This document shows, piece after piece, positions 42,284 to 48,969 of a stretch of DNA of 48,969 bases. Position 1 is the first letter of the stretch, and the number at the start of each line of letters is the position of its first letter. A model generated the notes under the pieces. That model was given only the letters and a program-made list of their open reading frames with translations. It was not told where the DNA came from and did no database searches. Location of the stretch: positions 1 to 48,969 of the forward strand of contig CAZLEI010000008.1 of assembly GCA_964558505.1 (NCBI GenBank). Reading direction: 5' to 3'. Made by a program: the position numbers and the translations under genes. The DNA is from CAYMPW01 sp964558505 (GTDB taxonomy: Archaea > Thermoplasmatota > Thermoplasmata > Methanomassiliicoccales > Methanomethylophilaceae).

Positions 42284-43522
42284 ATGAGATTGTGCATAAT
42301 TGGCGGCGGGCTCTACGGGATGGAAGCTGCATACCTGGCCAGAAAGGCTGGCTATGATACCTGCGTCATGGACCGGGACCTTTCCGCCCCGGCCGCATCC
42401 CTCACGGGGAATGACCTGCTCCCTGTGGATCCTGTCAAGGAACCGGAGAAGGCCGCCAGACTGCTGTCGGATTTCGACGCTGTGATGCCTGTGAGCAGCA
42501 ACGTCGATCTCGTCATGTCCGTCATGGACATCGCAGAATCCCTGGAAAAAATGCTTCTCCTAGATCCGGATGCCTATATGGTGTCATCATCCAGGGCGGC
42601 ATCGGATCTAGTTTTGCAATCTCTCGGAATCCGGACTCCGAACAAATGGCCGGATTGCGGATATCCCGCCGTGATGAAACCGACGGACAACAGCAGGAAA
42701 GGCGAAACCCGCATAGTCCACAGCGAAAAAGAGGCAAAGGACCTCATGTACAGCACCCGCCTCGACGAGGGTGCTTTCATGATCCAGCAATACATCGAGG
42801 GGAAGACCGTGTCCGTGGAGATCATGGGGGACGGGAGCACATATCAGGCATGCGAGATAAGCAAAAGCGAGTTCGACGACAGATATGACTGCAAACGTGT
42901 AATCTGCAGCCCTGAGAAGAACGACAGCGATGACCGTGCCCAGCTCAAAGAATACGGATGCTCGATCGCAGAGGACCTTTGCCTGAAGGGACTCATGAGC
43001 GTGGAAGCGATCATGGGGCCCCGCGGTCCGGTCGTGATCGACATCAATGAAAGGATCCCCTGCAGATCCCCCTCGGCGGTTCTGTGGTCCACCGGGATCA
43101 ACATGCTCGAAGAGGATGTATGGATCTCCTCGTACTCGACGATGAGGAAGATAAAGCCCAAGAACCGCAGGACCGCCATATGCGAGCACATCCTCGTGGA
43201 GAACGGACGCGCCACAGTATGCGGGAAGCACGGTCTCGGCAAGATCGGGGATCTTCGGCTGGAACCCGGGCTGTTCGGTTTCGACGATGTCATAACGGAC
43301 TATTCCCCGGACAGCGAACGGTGGATGATGACCGCCATCGTCAGCGGCAACGGCAGGAACGATACCGCCGTGAGACGTGACAACTGCATTGCCCGGATGA
43401 TGGGGGAATTAGGTGTCAGATGCATATCAGACCCCGTTCCGTCGAAGGACAGGACGTCGCCGCACACGCCGGTTTCAGAAGACATATTATTACGGGAATG
43501 CGACGATACTGTCGGCATCTGA
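42284..43522 (+). CDS. pylC: PylC-family ATP-grasp ligase (copy 2, divergent)
   Basis: 412 residues. Clear PylC homology: RLCIIGGGLYGMEAAYLARK at the start, PAVMKPTDNSRKGETRI, MIQQYIEGKTVSVEIMGDG, YDCKRVICSPEK, LMSVEAIMGPRGPVVIDINE and RIPCRSPSAVLWSTGINMLE. It shares the ligand-binding frame of copy 1 but differs at DINERIPCRSP, where copy 1 has EIDARIPSQTP, and is 26 residues longer, mostly at the C-terminus. The start at 42284 aligns with copy 1 and follows GGGAAG; an ATG 24 bases upstream is possible. Four bases separate it from mtbA. It may be a redundant PylC or act on another precursor. Confidence 0.85.
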   Translation: MRLCIIGGGLYGMEAAYLARKAGYDTCVMDRDLSAPAASLTGNDLLPVDPVKEPEKAARLLSDFDAVMPVSSNVDLVMSVMDIAESLEKMLLLDPDAYMVSSSRAASDLVLQSLGIRTPNKWPDCGYPAVMKPTDNSRKGETRIVHSEKEAKDLMYSTRLDEGAFMIQQYIEGKTVSVEIMGDGSTYQACEISKSEFDDRYDCKRVICSPEKNDSDDRAQLKEYGCSIAEDLCLKGLMSVEAIMGPRGPVVIDINERIPCRSPSAVLWSTGINMLEEDVWISSYSTMRKIKPKNRRTAICEHILVENGRATVCGKHGLGKIGDLRLEPGLFGFDDVITDYSPDSERWMMTAIVSGNGRNDTAVRRDNCIARMMGELGVRCISDPVPSKDRTSPHTPVSEDILLRECDDTVGI

Positions 43523-43526
43523 TACC

Positions 43527-44579
43527 ATGAAAGACGCCGGACACAGAGCATGCATCGAGGCCGCCCTCGCACACGAGAGAACCGACAGAACACCCGTGAA
43601 CAACTTCGCATTGGCCACCGCCGCACATAGCGCGGGCGTCACCGTGGAATATGCGAGATGGCATCCAGAAGTATCCGCTCAGACGGCCATCGACTACTCC
43701 ATGAAGACCCATTCCGATTTCGTGAAACCTGTTCTGGATTCCCAGATCCCGTTCGTCGACCTGGGATTGGAAGTACGTTTCCCGGAGAACGATTACGGAT
43801 CGGTGAAGAGCCATATCGTGGAAACCGGCGAGGACGTGGACGGCCTGGCGCTGTTCGATCCCGAAGTGGCATCGGAGTGCCCCAAATTCCAAGCTATAAC
43901 GAATGCCCTCAGGGAGACGTCCAAGAGGCTCGAGGAGGATCTGCACATCTGCGGCCTGTCCTGGGGCCCTATAACCACAGCAGGGTACCTCATGGGCACG
44001 GAAGATATGCTCATGGCCACGTTCATGGACCCCGATATCGTCAAGAAGCTCGTGAAGAAAGTCACGCCTTTCGTGTCCGATATGCAGAACTCCATGTTGG
44101 ATGCCGGAGCCACGGTCATGTGGATGGCCGACCCCACGTCATCGGAGGACATACTGTCGCCGGAGATGTTCGTGGAATACTCGCTCGACGAAATTGGCGG
44201 CGTGATATCATCCGTCAAGAGAGAACACAAGGATGTCCCGACATTCGTCCACATCTGCGGCAACACCCTTGATATAATGGACCATATGCCAGGCATAGGC
44301 ACTGACTGCTTCAGTTTCGACCATGCGGTCGATATCGCCAAGGCCAAGGCCGTCGCCGGCGATAAGATGACGCTCATGGGCAACATAGACCCCATCAAAC
44401 ACATCTTCCAGGGGACACCGGAAGGAGTGAGGGAGGAATGCTACAGGATGATCGATATCGCAGGGCAGGACGGAGGTTACATCATCGCACCTGGATGCGA
44501 GACTCCGATAACCAGTCCCGACGAGAACGTCATCGCCATGGGCATGGCCGGAAGGGATTATTGGAAGAAGACCGCCTAA
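43527..44579 (+). CDS. mtbA: Methylcobamide:coenzyme M methyltransferase (MtbA type)
   Basis: 350 residues of the uroporphyrinogen-decarboxylase-like MtbA/MtaA family. Transfers methyl from the corrinoid protein to coenzyme M, giving methyl-CoM for methanogenesis. Zinc ligands are visible as FVHICGNT (His and Cys, HxC) and APGCETP (Cys), with MWMADPTSSEDILSPEMF and LMGNIDPIKH also typical. MtaA (methanol) and MtbA (methylamines) are hard to separate by eye; the methylamine setting favours MtbA. It follows pylC(2) by four bases. Ends in TAA. Confidence 0.93.
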   Translation: MKDAGHRACIEAALAHERTDRTPVNNFALATAAHSAGVTVEYARWHPEVSAQTAIDYSMKTHSDFVKPVLDSQIPFVDLGLEVRFPENDYGSVKSHIVETGEDVDGLALFDPEVASECPKFQAITNALRETSKRLEEDLHICGLSWGPITTAGYLMGTEDMLMATFMDPDIVKKLVKKVTPFVSDMQNSMLDAGATVMWMADPTSSEDILSPEMFVEYSLDEIGGVISSVKREHKDVPTFVHICGNTLDIMDHMPGIGTDCFSFDHAVDIAKAKAVAGDKMTLMGNIDPIKHIFQGTPEGVREECYRMIDIAGQDGGYIIAPGCETPITSPDENVIAMGMAGRDYWKKTA

Positions 44580-44588
44580 ACTAAAAAG

Positions 44589-44632
44589 TGACCTGTGAAT
44601 TCTGATTTGCTACAAAGAAAAAACACAGGTCA
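44589..44632. repeat. 9-base inverted repeat after mtbA
   Basis: Arms tgacctgtg (44589-44597) and cacaggtca (44624-44632) are perfect, with a 26-base AT-rich loop, nine bases beyond the mtbA stop. It may be a terminator or the edge of an inserted fragment. Confidence 0.45.
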
Positions 44633-44717
44633 GACTGTCATGGTCGATTTGGATAAAAAGACTTGCCGACGGACTGACTGTTGTATCGTTTTTGTAGCTG
44701 CAACAGGAGGAACGAAG

Positions 44718-44975
44718 ATGTTGATAGCAGGAGGCATGGACGTCCATGCCGAGTATTGTTGGGCGCATTTCGTCTATGCAGACATAGGCGAGGTGCCGGA
44801 AAGGCACAGGAGATTCCTGGACAAACTGATCTTCGACGTGCAAGATCAGCATCAAACAGCGCGAGCTATGCAGGAATCGCATGCGCAGACAGGACGACCA
44901 AAATGGAGCTGTTTCCGAGAAAGTGTGAAGTGGTGCAGGGGACGCGATTTGAACGCGCGGACCACTAAGGACTAG
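44718..44975 (+). pseudogene. Short odd ORF running into tRNA-Leu; possible mobile-element remnant
   Basis: 85 codons after a strong AGGAGG ribosome site (8 bases before ATG). The opening LIAGGMDVHAEYCWAHFVY faintly recalls the first strand of IS110-type transposases (GIDVHK). The frame then loses any family resemblance, runs antisense through the 3' part of tRNA-Leu and ends at a TAG inside that tRNA gene. The ending is not that of a normal gene. It is either a remnant next to a tRNA or chance; I cannot decide. Confidence 0.25.
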
Positions 44976-45017
44976 GCCCTCAACCTAGCGTCGTTGGCCA
45001 TGCTTGACTACCCCTGC
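44931..45017 (-). tRNA. tRNA-Leu (anticodon GAG)
   Basis: Minus-strand class II tRNA: acceptor GCAGGGG/CCCCTGC, discriminator A and an encoded CCA (44933-44931). Anticodon arm CTAGG-TTGAGGG-CCTAG with GAG at 44981-44979, a long variable arm starting TCCTTAGTGG, and T arm CGCG-TTCAAAT-CGCG. Unlike the Pyl and Arg tRNAs here, CCA is in the gene. Confidence 0.92.
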
Positions 45018-45405
45018 AGGTAATCCCCCGATAATACAGTAGGTTATAAAGGTTCCCATGACCCAAATGGCTATTTTACGATTCTGGGATTCTCAACGGC
45101 ACCGATACATGATCATATGTGCAATATGTGTGGAATCCGCGGATTCCCATCGTCGAAGTTCGAGACAGGCACATAGTATATCGACCGTGCCGTACACGTC
45201 CTCTGCACGGATGTGTAGATATTAAGGCTGTCGATGGATCGCCTGGGTGCGTACATGCCACTATGCTATCGAACTTTGGCGCGATACCTGTCGAAGCACG
45301 ACGTCAATGCAGGAACCGTGGCCCATATATGTTCCACTGATGCCGAATCCTTATGAACAGGGATGTGACGGCAAACATTATTAGGCCCTCTGCCCTAGGG
45401 ATGGA
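45018..45405. other. Intergenic region between tRNA-Leu and RNase P RNA
   Basis: 388 bases without a convincing gene. It contains a perfect 16-base palindrome, ggaatccgcggattcc (45132-45147). The last 60 bases should hold the RNase P RNA promoter. Confidence 0.5.
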
Positions 45406-45706
45406 TGTCAGGAGAGGGAGGGCGGCCGACGGTAGGACGAAGTCCAGCTGAGGAAGTTCCCTCCTCCACAGGGCAGATGAGCCGGGAAATCCGGCCGGGC
45501 GAGAGCTCGGGCAAGGGCCCAGAAACGACACAGACTCGGTAAAAGGATGATCCGTCAGGCGGTGACGTTCCCGAGGATTTGGTGAAACGGCGACTCCTCA
45601 TCGGAGCAAGCCCATACAGCCGGGATGAGTGCCCGATGACCGGCGGGTAGGGTGCGTAGTTGAATGCCGCCTGAAACAGAAGGGGGGCTACTACCCTCAC
45701 CTGACA
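45406..45706 (+). ncRNA. rnpB: RNase P RNA
   Basis: About 300 bases, normal for archaea. Conserved region I appears as gaggaagttcc (45450-45460), close to the universal GAGGAAAGUCC. The 3' hallmark acagaa (45676-45681) is followed by a GGGGGCTA stretch. The ends pair through tgtcagg (45406-45412) and cctgaca (45700-45706), forming P1. Many internal helices are evident, for example gccggg/cccggc-like pairs. It matures tRNA 5' ends. Exact ends are uncertain by a few bases. Confidence 0.88.
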
Positions 45707-45722
45707 CTATAGTTATTATTGA

Positions 45723-45730
45723 TTTTATAT
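45723..45730 (+). promoter_or_regulatory. TATA box for the HAD hydrolase gene
   Basis: ttttatat lies about 25 bases before ATG 45751, which predicts a leaderless transcript starting just after the end of rnpB. Confidence 0.5.
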
Positions 45731-45750
45731 TGGAATCGACATCCACCATC

Positions 45751-46434
45751 ATGGCCCTGGATCCAAAATACAAAGCAGTCGGGTTCGATATGGACGGCAC
45801 GTTCATGAACTCCGACGTAGACTACGCAGCATTGGCTAATCTGGTATTCGACGAGATGGTCTCCATCGGAGTTCCAGAGGCCGCCATAGACCGCGAAGAA
45901 GGATCCAAATTCAACATCGACAGCGGCGTCAGGTGGTTGGAAGAACATGGCCGCGGGAACGACGTGTATCAGGTGAGCGAGAACATCTCCAAAAGAGCCA
46001 GAGAGATAGAGATGTGCAATGCGGACCGTGCACGTCCATATCCCGGGGCCCTTGAAGTACTGAAGATGCTGAAAACCTGCGGATACAGAACGGGGATACT
46101 CACAAGGGGCTGCAGGGAGTACTCCATGCGCCTTCTGGGAAACTGTGGCGCCTTGGAGTGCTTGGACGGCCTGGTAGCAAGAGACGACCACCCGGAATGC
46201 GATGCGAAGCCTTCACCCAAAGCCATACAGAACCTTGCGTCGGAAATGGGGGTCGCCCCCGAGGAGATCCTTTTCGTCGGTGACCATCAATATGACTATC
46301 TTACAGCTGCAGGTGCAGGAGCAGGATTCATAGGCGTACTAACTGGCACATACACCAGGGAGAAATGGAGGGAATTGAATCCCGACATATTGGTCATCAA
46401 TTCCATATACGATCTGAAAAAGATGTTGGAGTAA
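45751..46434 (+). CDS. HAD-superfamily hydrolase (phosphoglycolate-phosphatase-like)
   Basis: 227 residues. HAD motif I AVGFDMDGTFMNSD with nucleophile Asp, a helical cap (about 20-90), motif II GILTRGC with Thr, motif III Lys in DAKPSPKAIQ, and motif IV ILFVGDHQYDYLTA. This fits small phosphatases such as phosphoglycolate phosphatase; substrate not determinable. ATG at 45751 is chosen because the longer frame would start within RNase P RNA. Ends in TAA. Confidence 0.9.
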   Translation: MALDPKYKAVGFDMDGTFMNSDVDYAALANLVFDEMVSIGVPEAAIDREEGSKFNIDSGVRWLEEHGRGNDVYQVSENISKRAREIEMCNADRARPYPGALEVLKMLKTCGYRTGILTRGCREYSMRLLGNCGALECLDGLVARDDHPECDAKPSPKAIQNLASEMGVAPEEILFVGDHQYDYLTAAGAGAGFIGVLTGTYTREKWRELNPDILVINSIYDLKKMLE

Positions 46435-46466
46435 AACGTTTGGATTTCAAAGACGAGGCGAGGACG

Positions 46467-47144
46467 TCAGTGCCTTCCGTGCTTTCTCCTGGAACGGGGG
46501 GAATCATAGTCGTCATAATCATCCTCCTCGTCGTCGTCATAATCCTCGGATCTGTCATCATAGTCATCTTCAGGTTCGTCATCGTCATGATTATAATCAT
46601 CCGAATAGTACCTTTTATCCTGGATGGCATTCCATTCCATCAAGACGGTGAATATCACTACGGCGGCTCCGGCGATCATCAGTATGCCCATCAATCCGTA
46701 TTTGTATTCGAATTGGATCACAGACAGACCTAAGATTATCGCTATCGCGAACAGCACGTTGATGACCAACAGGTTGAAGTCGCCCCCTATGAAACACATC
46801 ACAGCAGCGATGGCCAACAAGGAGGACAGGCCGATTGTCACCATTATGTATGCACCTGTGACATCGGACGAGAAGATCAACAGCGTTGAAGAGAGCGCAT
46901 AGATCCCCATCGTGATCAATGTGTACCCCTTGAGGAATATGCCCTTCCCGATGACGATGAAACCTGTGATGAAAATCACGATGCCCATCATCAGCACGAA
47001 TCCGGACGGAGTCCAAGGCTCGGCAAAATAATTCCATTGAAGGTCCAGATAGAAAATCCCTGTTATTATGCCCATTATCGCTACAGCCAGCAATCCTACG
47101 AAGGATGCTGCTTTGATAGTAGTGAATTCGGTGGATTCAGACAT
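46467..47144 (-). CDS. Membrane protein with a long aspartate-rich C-terminal tail
   Basis: 225 residues. About six hydrophobic helices fill residues 10-170, with short loops. The last 45 residues are extremely acidic, mostly Asp, Glu and Tyr in DDxxDDY-type runs, and end with a short basic patch, SRRKHGRH. The tail may bind cations or proteins at the membrane face. No family recognised. It converges with the HAD gene with 32 bases between them. Confidence 0.7.
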   Translation of the reverse strand: MSESTEFTTIKAASFVGLLAVAIMGIITGIFYLDLQWNYFAEPWTPSGFVLMMGIVIFITGFIVIGKGIFLKGYTLITMGIYALSSTLLIFSSDVTGAYIMVTIGLSSLLAIAAVMCFIGGDFNLLVINVLFAIAIILGLSVIQFEYKYGLMGILMIAGAAVVIFTVLMEWNAIQDKRYYSDDYNHDDDEPEDDYDDRSEDYDDDEEDDYDDYDSPRSRRKHGRH

Positions 47145-47228
47145 GAACGTAAATTGACATCAGAATATAAAATAGTGTATATGAAAATAGTAAGAGGTTG
47201 AATAAAAAGGGTTTGTGGCACTGTGCAA

Positions 47229-48836
47229 TCACTGTGCGCCGTTGCCGAGCTCGTGGAACCTGTCCCCGTCTTTGCGCTCCTCGAGGTCGTCGTATCTGAA
47301 CCTCTTGATGTTGTCGGCAAAGGTCGTGTCCCCGGGCAGGAGCTTCTTGATGCTCTGCATGAGCGAGCTGCCCATTCCCATGATCTGCTTGTTCAGATCG
47401 ATGCCGAACCTGGTCATTCCGCAGACAACGTGTCCGGGATTGATGACGTCGTGAGGGTCCAGGCAGGTCTTGAGCTCCCTCATGAAAAGGGCCGTGCTCT
47501 GATCGTGGACGCAATCAAGGTTCCATGCGAAGAACACACCGAATCCCGTGGTCCTTCCGCCATAGGCCTGGGCCCTGTCACCCAAGTAGAAGTTGAACGC
47601 GAATGCGGTCATGCCGAGAAGGGTCTCGTCGTCCTTGAAATAGTAGGGCATGTAAAGGACCGTGCTGCGGTCTACGACCACACCGATGACTCCTCCGGCC
47701 TCCATCTTCATGGCCTCGAATCCTTTGTAGCACTCGTCGATCATCTCTCCGAAGTGCTTCAGGGGGGATATGACCTCGGCAGGGATCTCTCCCACGCCGA
47801 CCTTCCTCGCCCTGAACTCGTAGCATCTCTCGTCCCACTCGTGTTCAGCGATCTCGTCGGAGCATTTCTTGCCGCCGAACTCCTCGATGATCTTGTCGAT
47901 TGTCTGCTCCTCGAGTGCGACGAACTCCTCTGCACCCTGGAGGGTGATCAACAGGAGGTTCTTCACATCAGGCGCGTGGATGCCCGCTTTCTTCTGGTTG
48001 GCGAAGTGCATGTAATCGGAGTACGCGATGTGGAGAGGCTTGACACTGGGGTGCTGTACGATCTTCTCTATGGGAGCGACGATGTCCTTGAGGTTCTCGA
48101 ACTCGTATGCCATGGGCTTTATGATGCCCATGGGGTAGATCCTGAACGTGACGTCGCAGATGACTCCGAGTGTTCCCTCTGCTCCGGCGAACAACTGGTT
48201 GAGGTTGTATCCCGACATGTAGGAACCGAGGTCGTCATAACCGGTCTCGAGGACGCTACCATCGGAGACGACGACGTGCATGTTGAGTACATTGTCTTTC
48301 GCGGAACCGTACTTGTAACTGCCGATGCCCATTCCGTTGGTGGAGATCCACGCGCCGATGGTGCCTGCGGGGAAGCTGGAAGGGTACGATCCGATGATGA
48401 AGCCTTTCTCCATGCATGCATCCAGAAGTTTCTTCCAGGTGCAGCCTGCACCGACCTTGACGGACATGCCGACGGTGTCGATGTTGATGACCTGGTTCAT
48501 CTTGGAGGTCATGTCGAGAAGGATGCCGCCGCAGGTGGGCATGCATCCGCCGAGTCCCCATGTCGCATTGCCACGGGGGATGACCGCGATCCCGTTCTTG
48601 TATGCAATGGAGACGATCTTGGAGACGTCATCAACGCTCCTGGGCCTGACCACTACATCCGGGACATTGTCGAATGCCATTCCCGCCTCTTTGGGAAGAG
48701 GTGCGAGATCATGGCTGTAAAGGGTCCTGTCCATGTCGTTAGTGCTGATGTTCTCTTTGCCTACAATCGCCTCGATAGCCGAGATGATCTCAGGCGATAC
48801 CTCGCGAGATAAGTTGTCTGCCCCGTTGGATTTCAT
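47229..48836 (-). CDS. glcD: FAD-linked oxidoreductase, GlcD/D-lactate dehydrogenase family
   Basis: 535 residues. FAD-binding PCMH domain: DVVVRPRSVDDVSKIVSIAY, VIPRGNATWGLGG, VGAGCTWKKLLDAC, GSYPSSFPAGTIGAWISTNG and LFAGAEGTLGVICDVTF. The second half is the FAD-oxidase C-terminal domain, ending with DPHDVINPGHVV as usual. Oxidises a 2-hydroxyacid such as D-lactate or glycolate; the physiological acceptor is unknown. In relatives I recall a GlcD-type gene near HdrD, but no HdrD is visible here. Strong GGAGG ribosome site eight to ten bases before the ATG and a TATA box upstream. Confidence 0.9.
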   Translation of the reverse strand: MKSNGADNLSREVSPEIISAIEAIVGKENISTNDMDRTLYSHDLAPLPKEAGMAFDNVPDVVVRPRSVDDVSKIVSIAYKNGIAVIPRGNATWGLGGCMPTCGGILLDMTSKMNQVINIDTVGMSVKVGAGCTWKKLLDACMEKGFIIGSYPSSFPAGTIGAWISTNGMGIGSYKYGSAKDNVLNMHVVVSDGSVLETGYDDLGSYMSGYNLNQLFAGAEGTLGVICDVTFRIYPMGIIKPMAYEFENLKDIVAPIEKIVQHPSVKPLHIAYSDYMHFANQKKAGIHAPDVKNLLLITLQGAEEFVALEEQTIDKIIEEFGGKKCSDEIAEHEWDERCYEFRARKVGVGEIPAEVISPLKHFGEMIDECYKGFEAMKMEAGGVIGVVVDRSTVLYMPYYFKDDETLLGMTAFAFNFYLGDRAQAYGGRTTGFGVFFAWNLDCVHDQSTALFMRELKTCLDPHDVINPGHVVCGMTRFGIDLNKQIMGMGSSLMQSIKKLLPGDTTFADNIKRFRYDDLEERKDGDRFHELGNGAQ

Positions 48837-48890
48837 GTGTATTATCCTCCACTCTTGAGTGGGTAATATTAGGCGTGTAAATAGGGTAAT

Positions 48891-48900
48891 CTATTATAAG
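48891..48900 (-). promoter_or_regulatory. TATA box for the GlcD-type gene
   Basis: Minus-strand CTTATAATAG about 55-60 bases before the start codon; the leader would contain the GGAGG site. From here to the window end no gene is seen. Confidence 0.5.
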
Positions 48901-48969
48901 GGTTCTGATTGACGGGCTCTGAGGAAACCAAACACAGAGTGCCGAATCACACATTTGCGAATCTCATCA

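Noticed and set aside
44973..44975. TAG at the end of the odd ORF near tRNA-Leu as another pyrrolysine codon
   Set aside because: It lies inside the tRNA-Leu gene and the sequence beyond is the tRNA; no homologous protein supports readthrough.
1..48969. CRISPR array, rRNA genes or complete insertion sequence
   Set aside because: I saw no regularly spaced repeats, no rRNA segments and no complete transposase.

Overview
The window is archaeal chromosome from a methylotrophic methanogen of the Methanomassiliicoccales, most like the host-associated Methanomethylophilus group. Four things show this. It carries a pyrrolysine (Pyl) system with a free-standing PylS catalytic domain that lacks the N-terminal tRNA-binding domain. 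It has a 68-nt tRNA-Pyl with a 4-nt D-loop and no base between acceptor and D stems. It has monomethylamine methyltransferase genes with in-frame TAG. Its housekeeping genes are archaeal (FEN-1, deoxyhypusine synthase, Rpo7, S24e, S27ae, L40e, archaeal MAT, phosphomevalonate dehydratase). I assigned 47 protein genes; by my reading of each stop, 42 end in TGA, 5 in TAA and none in TAG.

Layout. 0.1-25 kb is mostly housekeeping: enolase, a receiver-DUF835 protein, L40e, SAM synthetase facing an XRE-CBS regulator across a palindrome, tRNase Z, Rpe, FEN-1 and IleS. Next come an isoprenoid pair (phosphomevalonate dehydratase large subunit, and small subunit fused to a Nudix domain), tRNA-Arg, the rpo7-spt4-dephospho-CoA kinase-S24e-S27ae operon, a K+-independent-type membrane pyrophosphatase, deoxyhypusine synthase and a decarboxylating dehydrogenase.

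25-44.6 kb is a methylamine and pyrrolysine island. A plus-strand operon pylD(1)-pylS-pylB (25.8-28.6 kb) converges on a minus-strand operon pylT-pylC(1)-pylD(2)-ramA (32.4-28.6 kb). Upstream on the minus strand lie mtmC-mtmB and a second mtmB. An Rh-type ammonium/methylammonium channel is divergent from mtmC. Further on are a large Sel1-repeat protein, a second corrinoid protein coupled to an unrecognised, possibly glycosyltransferase-like protein, and divergently a second pylC with an mtbA-type methylcobamide:CoM methyltransferase. Together these genes cover Pyl synthesis (B, C, D), its charging and decoding (S, T), methylamine demethylation (MtmB), corrinoid carriage (MtmC), corrinoid reactivation (RamA), methyl transfer to CoM (MtbA) and probably substrate uptake (Rh channel).

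44.6-49 kb holds tRNA-Leu with a short odd ORF running into it, RNase P RNA, a HAD phosphatase, an acidic-tailed membrane protein and a GlcD-type FAD oxidoreductase.

Most notable: pylC and pylD are each present twice while pylS, pylB and pylT occur once; a hairpin-rich non-coding stretch precedes pylD(1); the Nudix fusion sits in the mevalonate branch; the second corrinoid protein has a coupled unknown partner; and a CBS-domain regulator faces SAM synthetase. All identifications are from reading the sequence; no database search was run.
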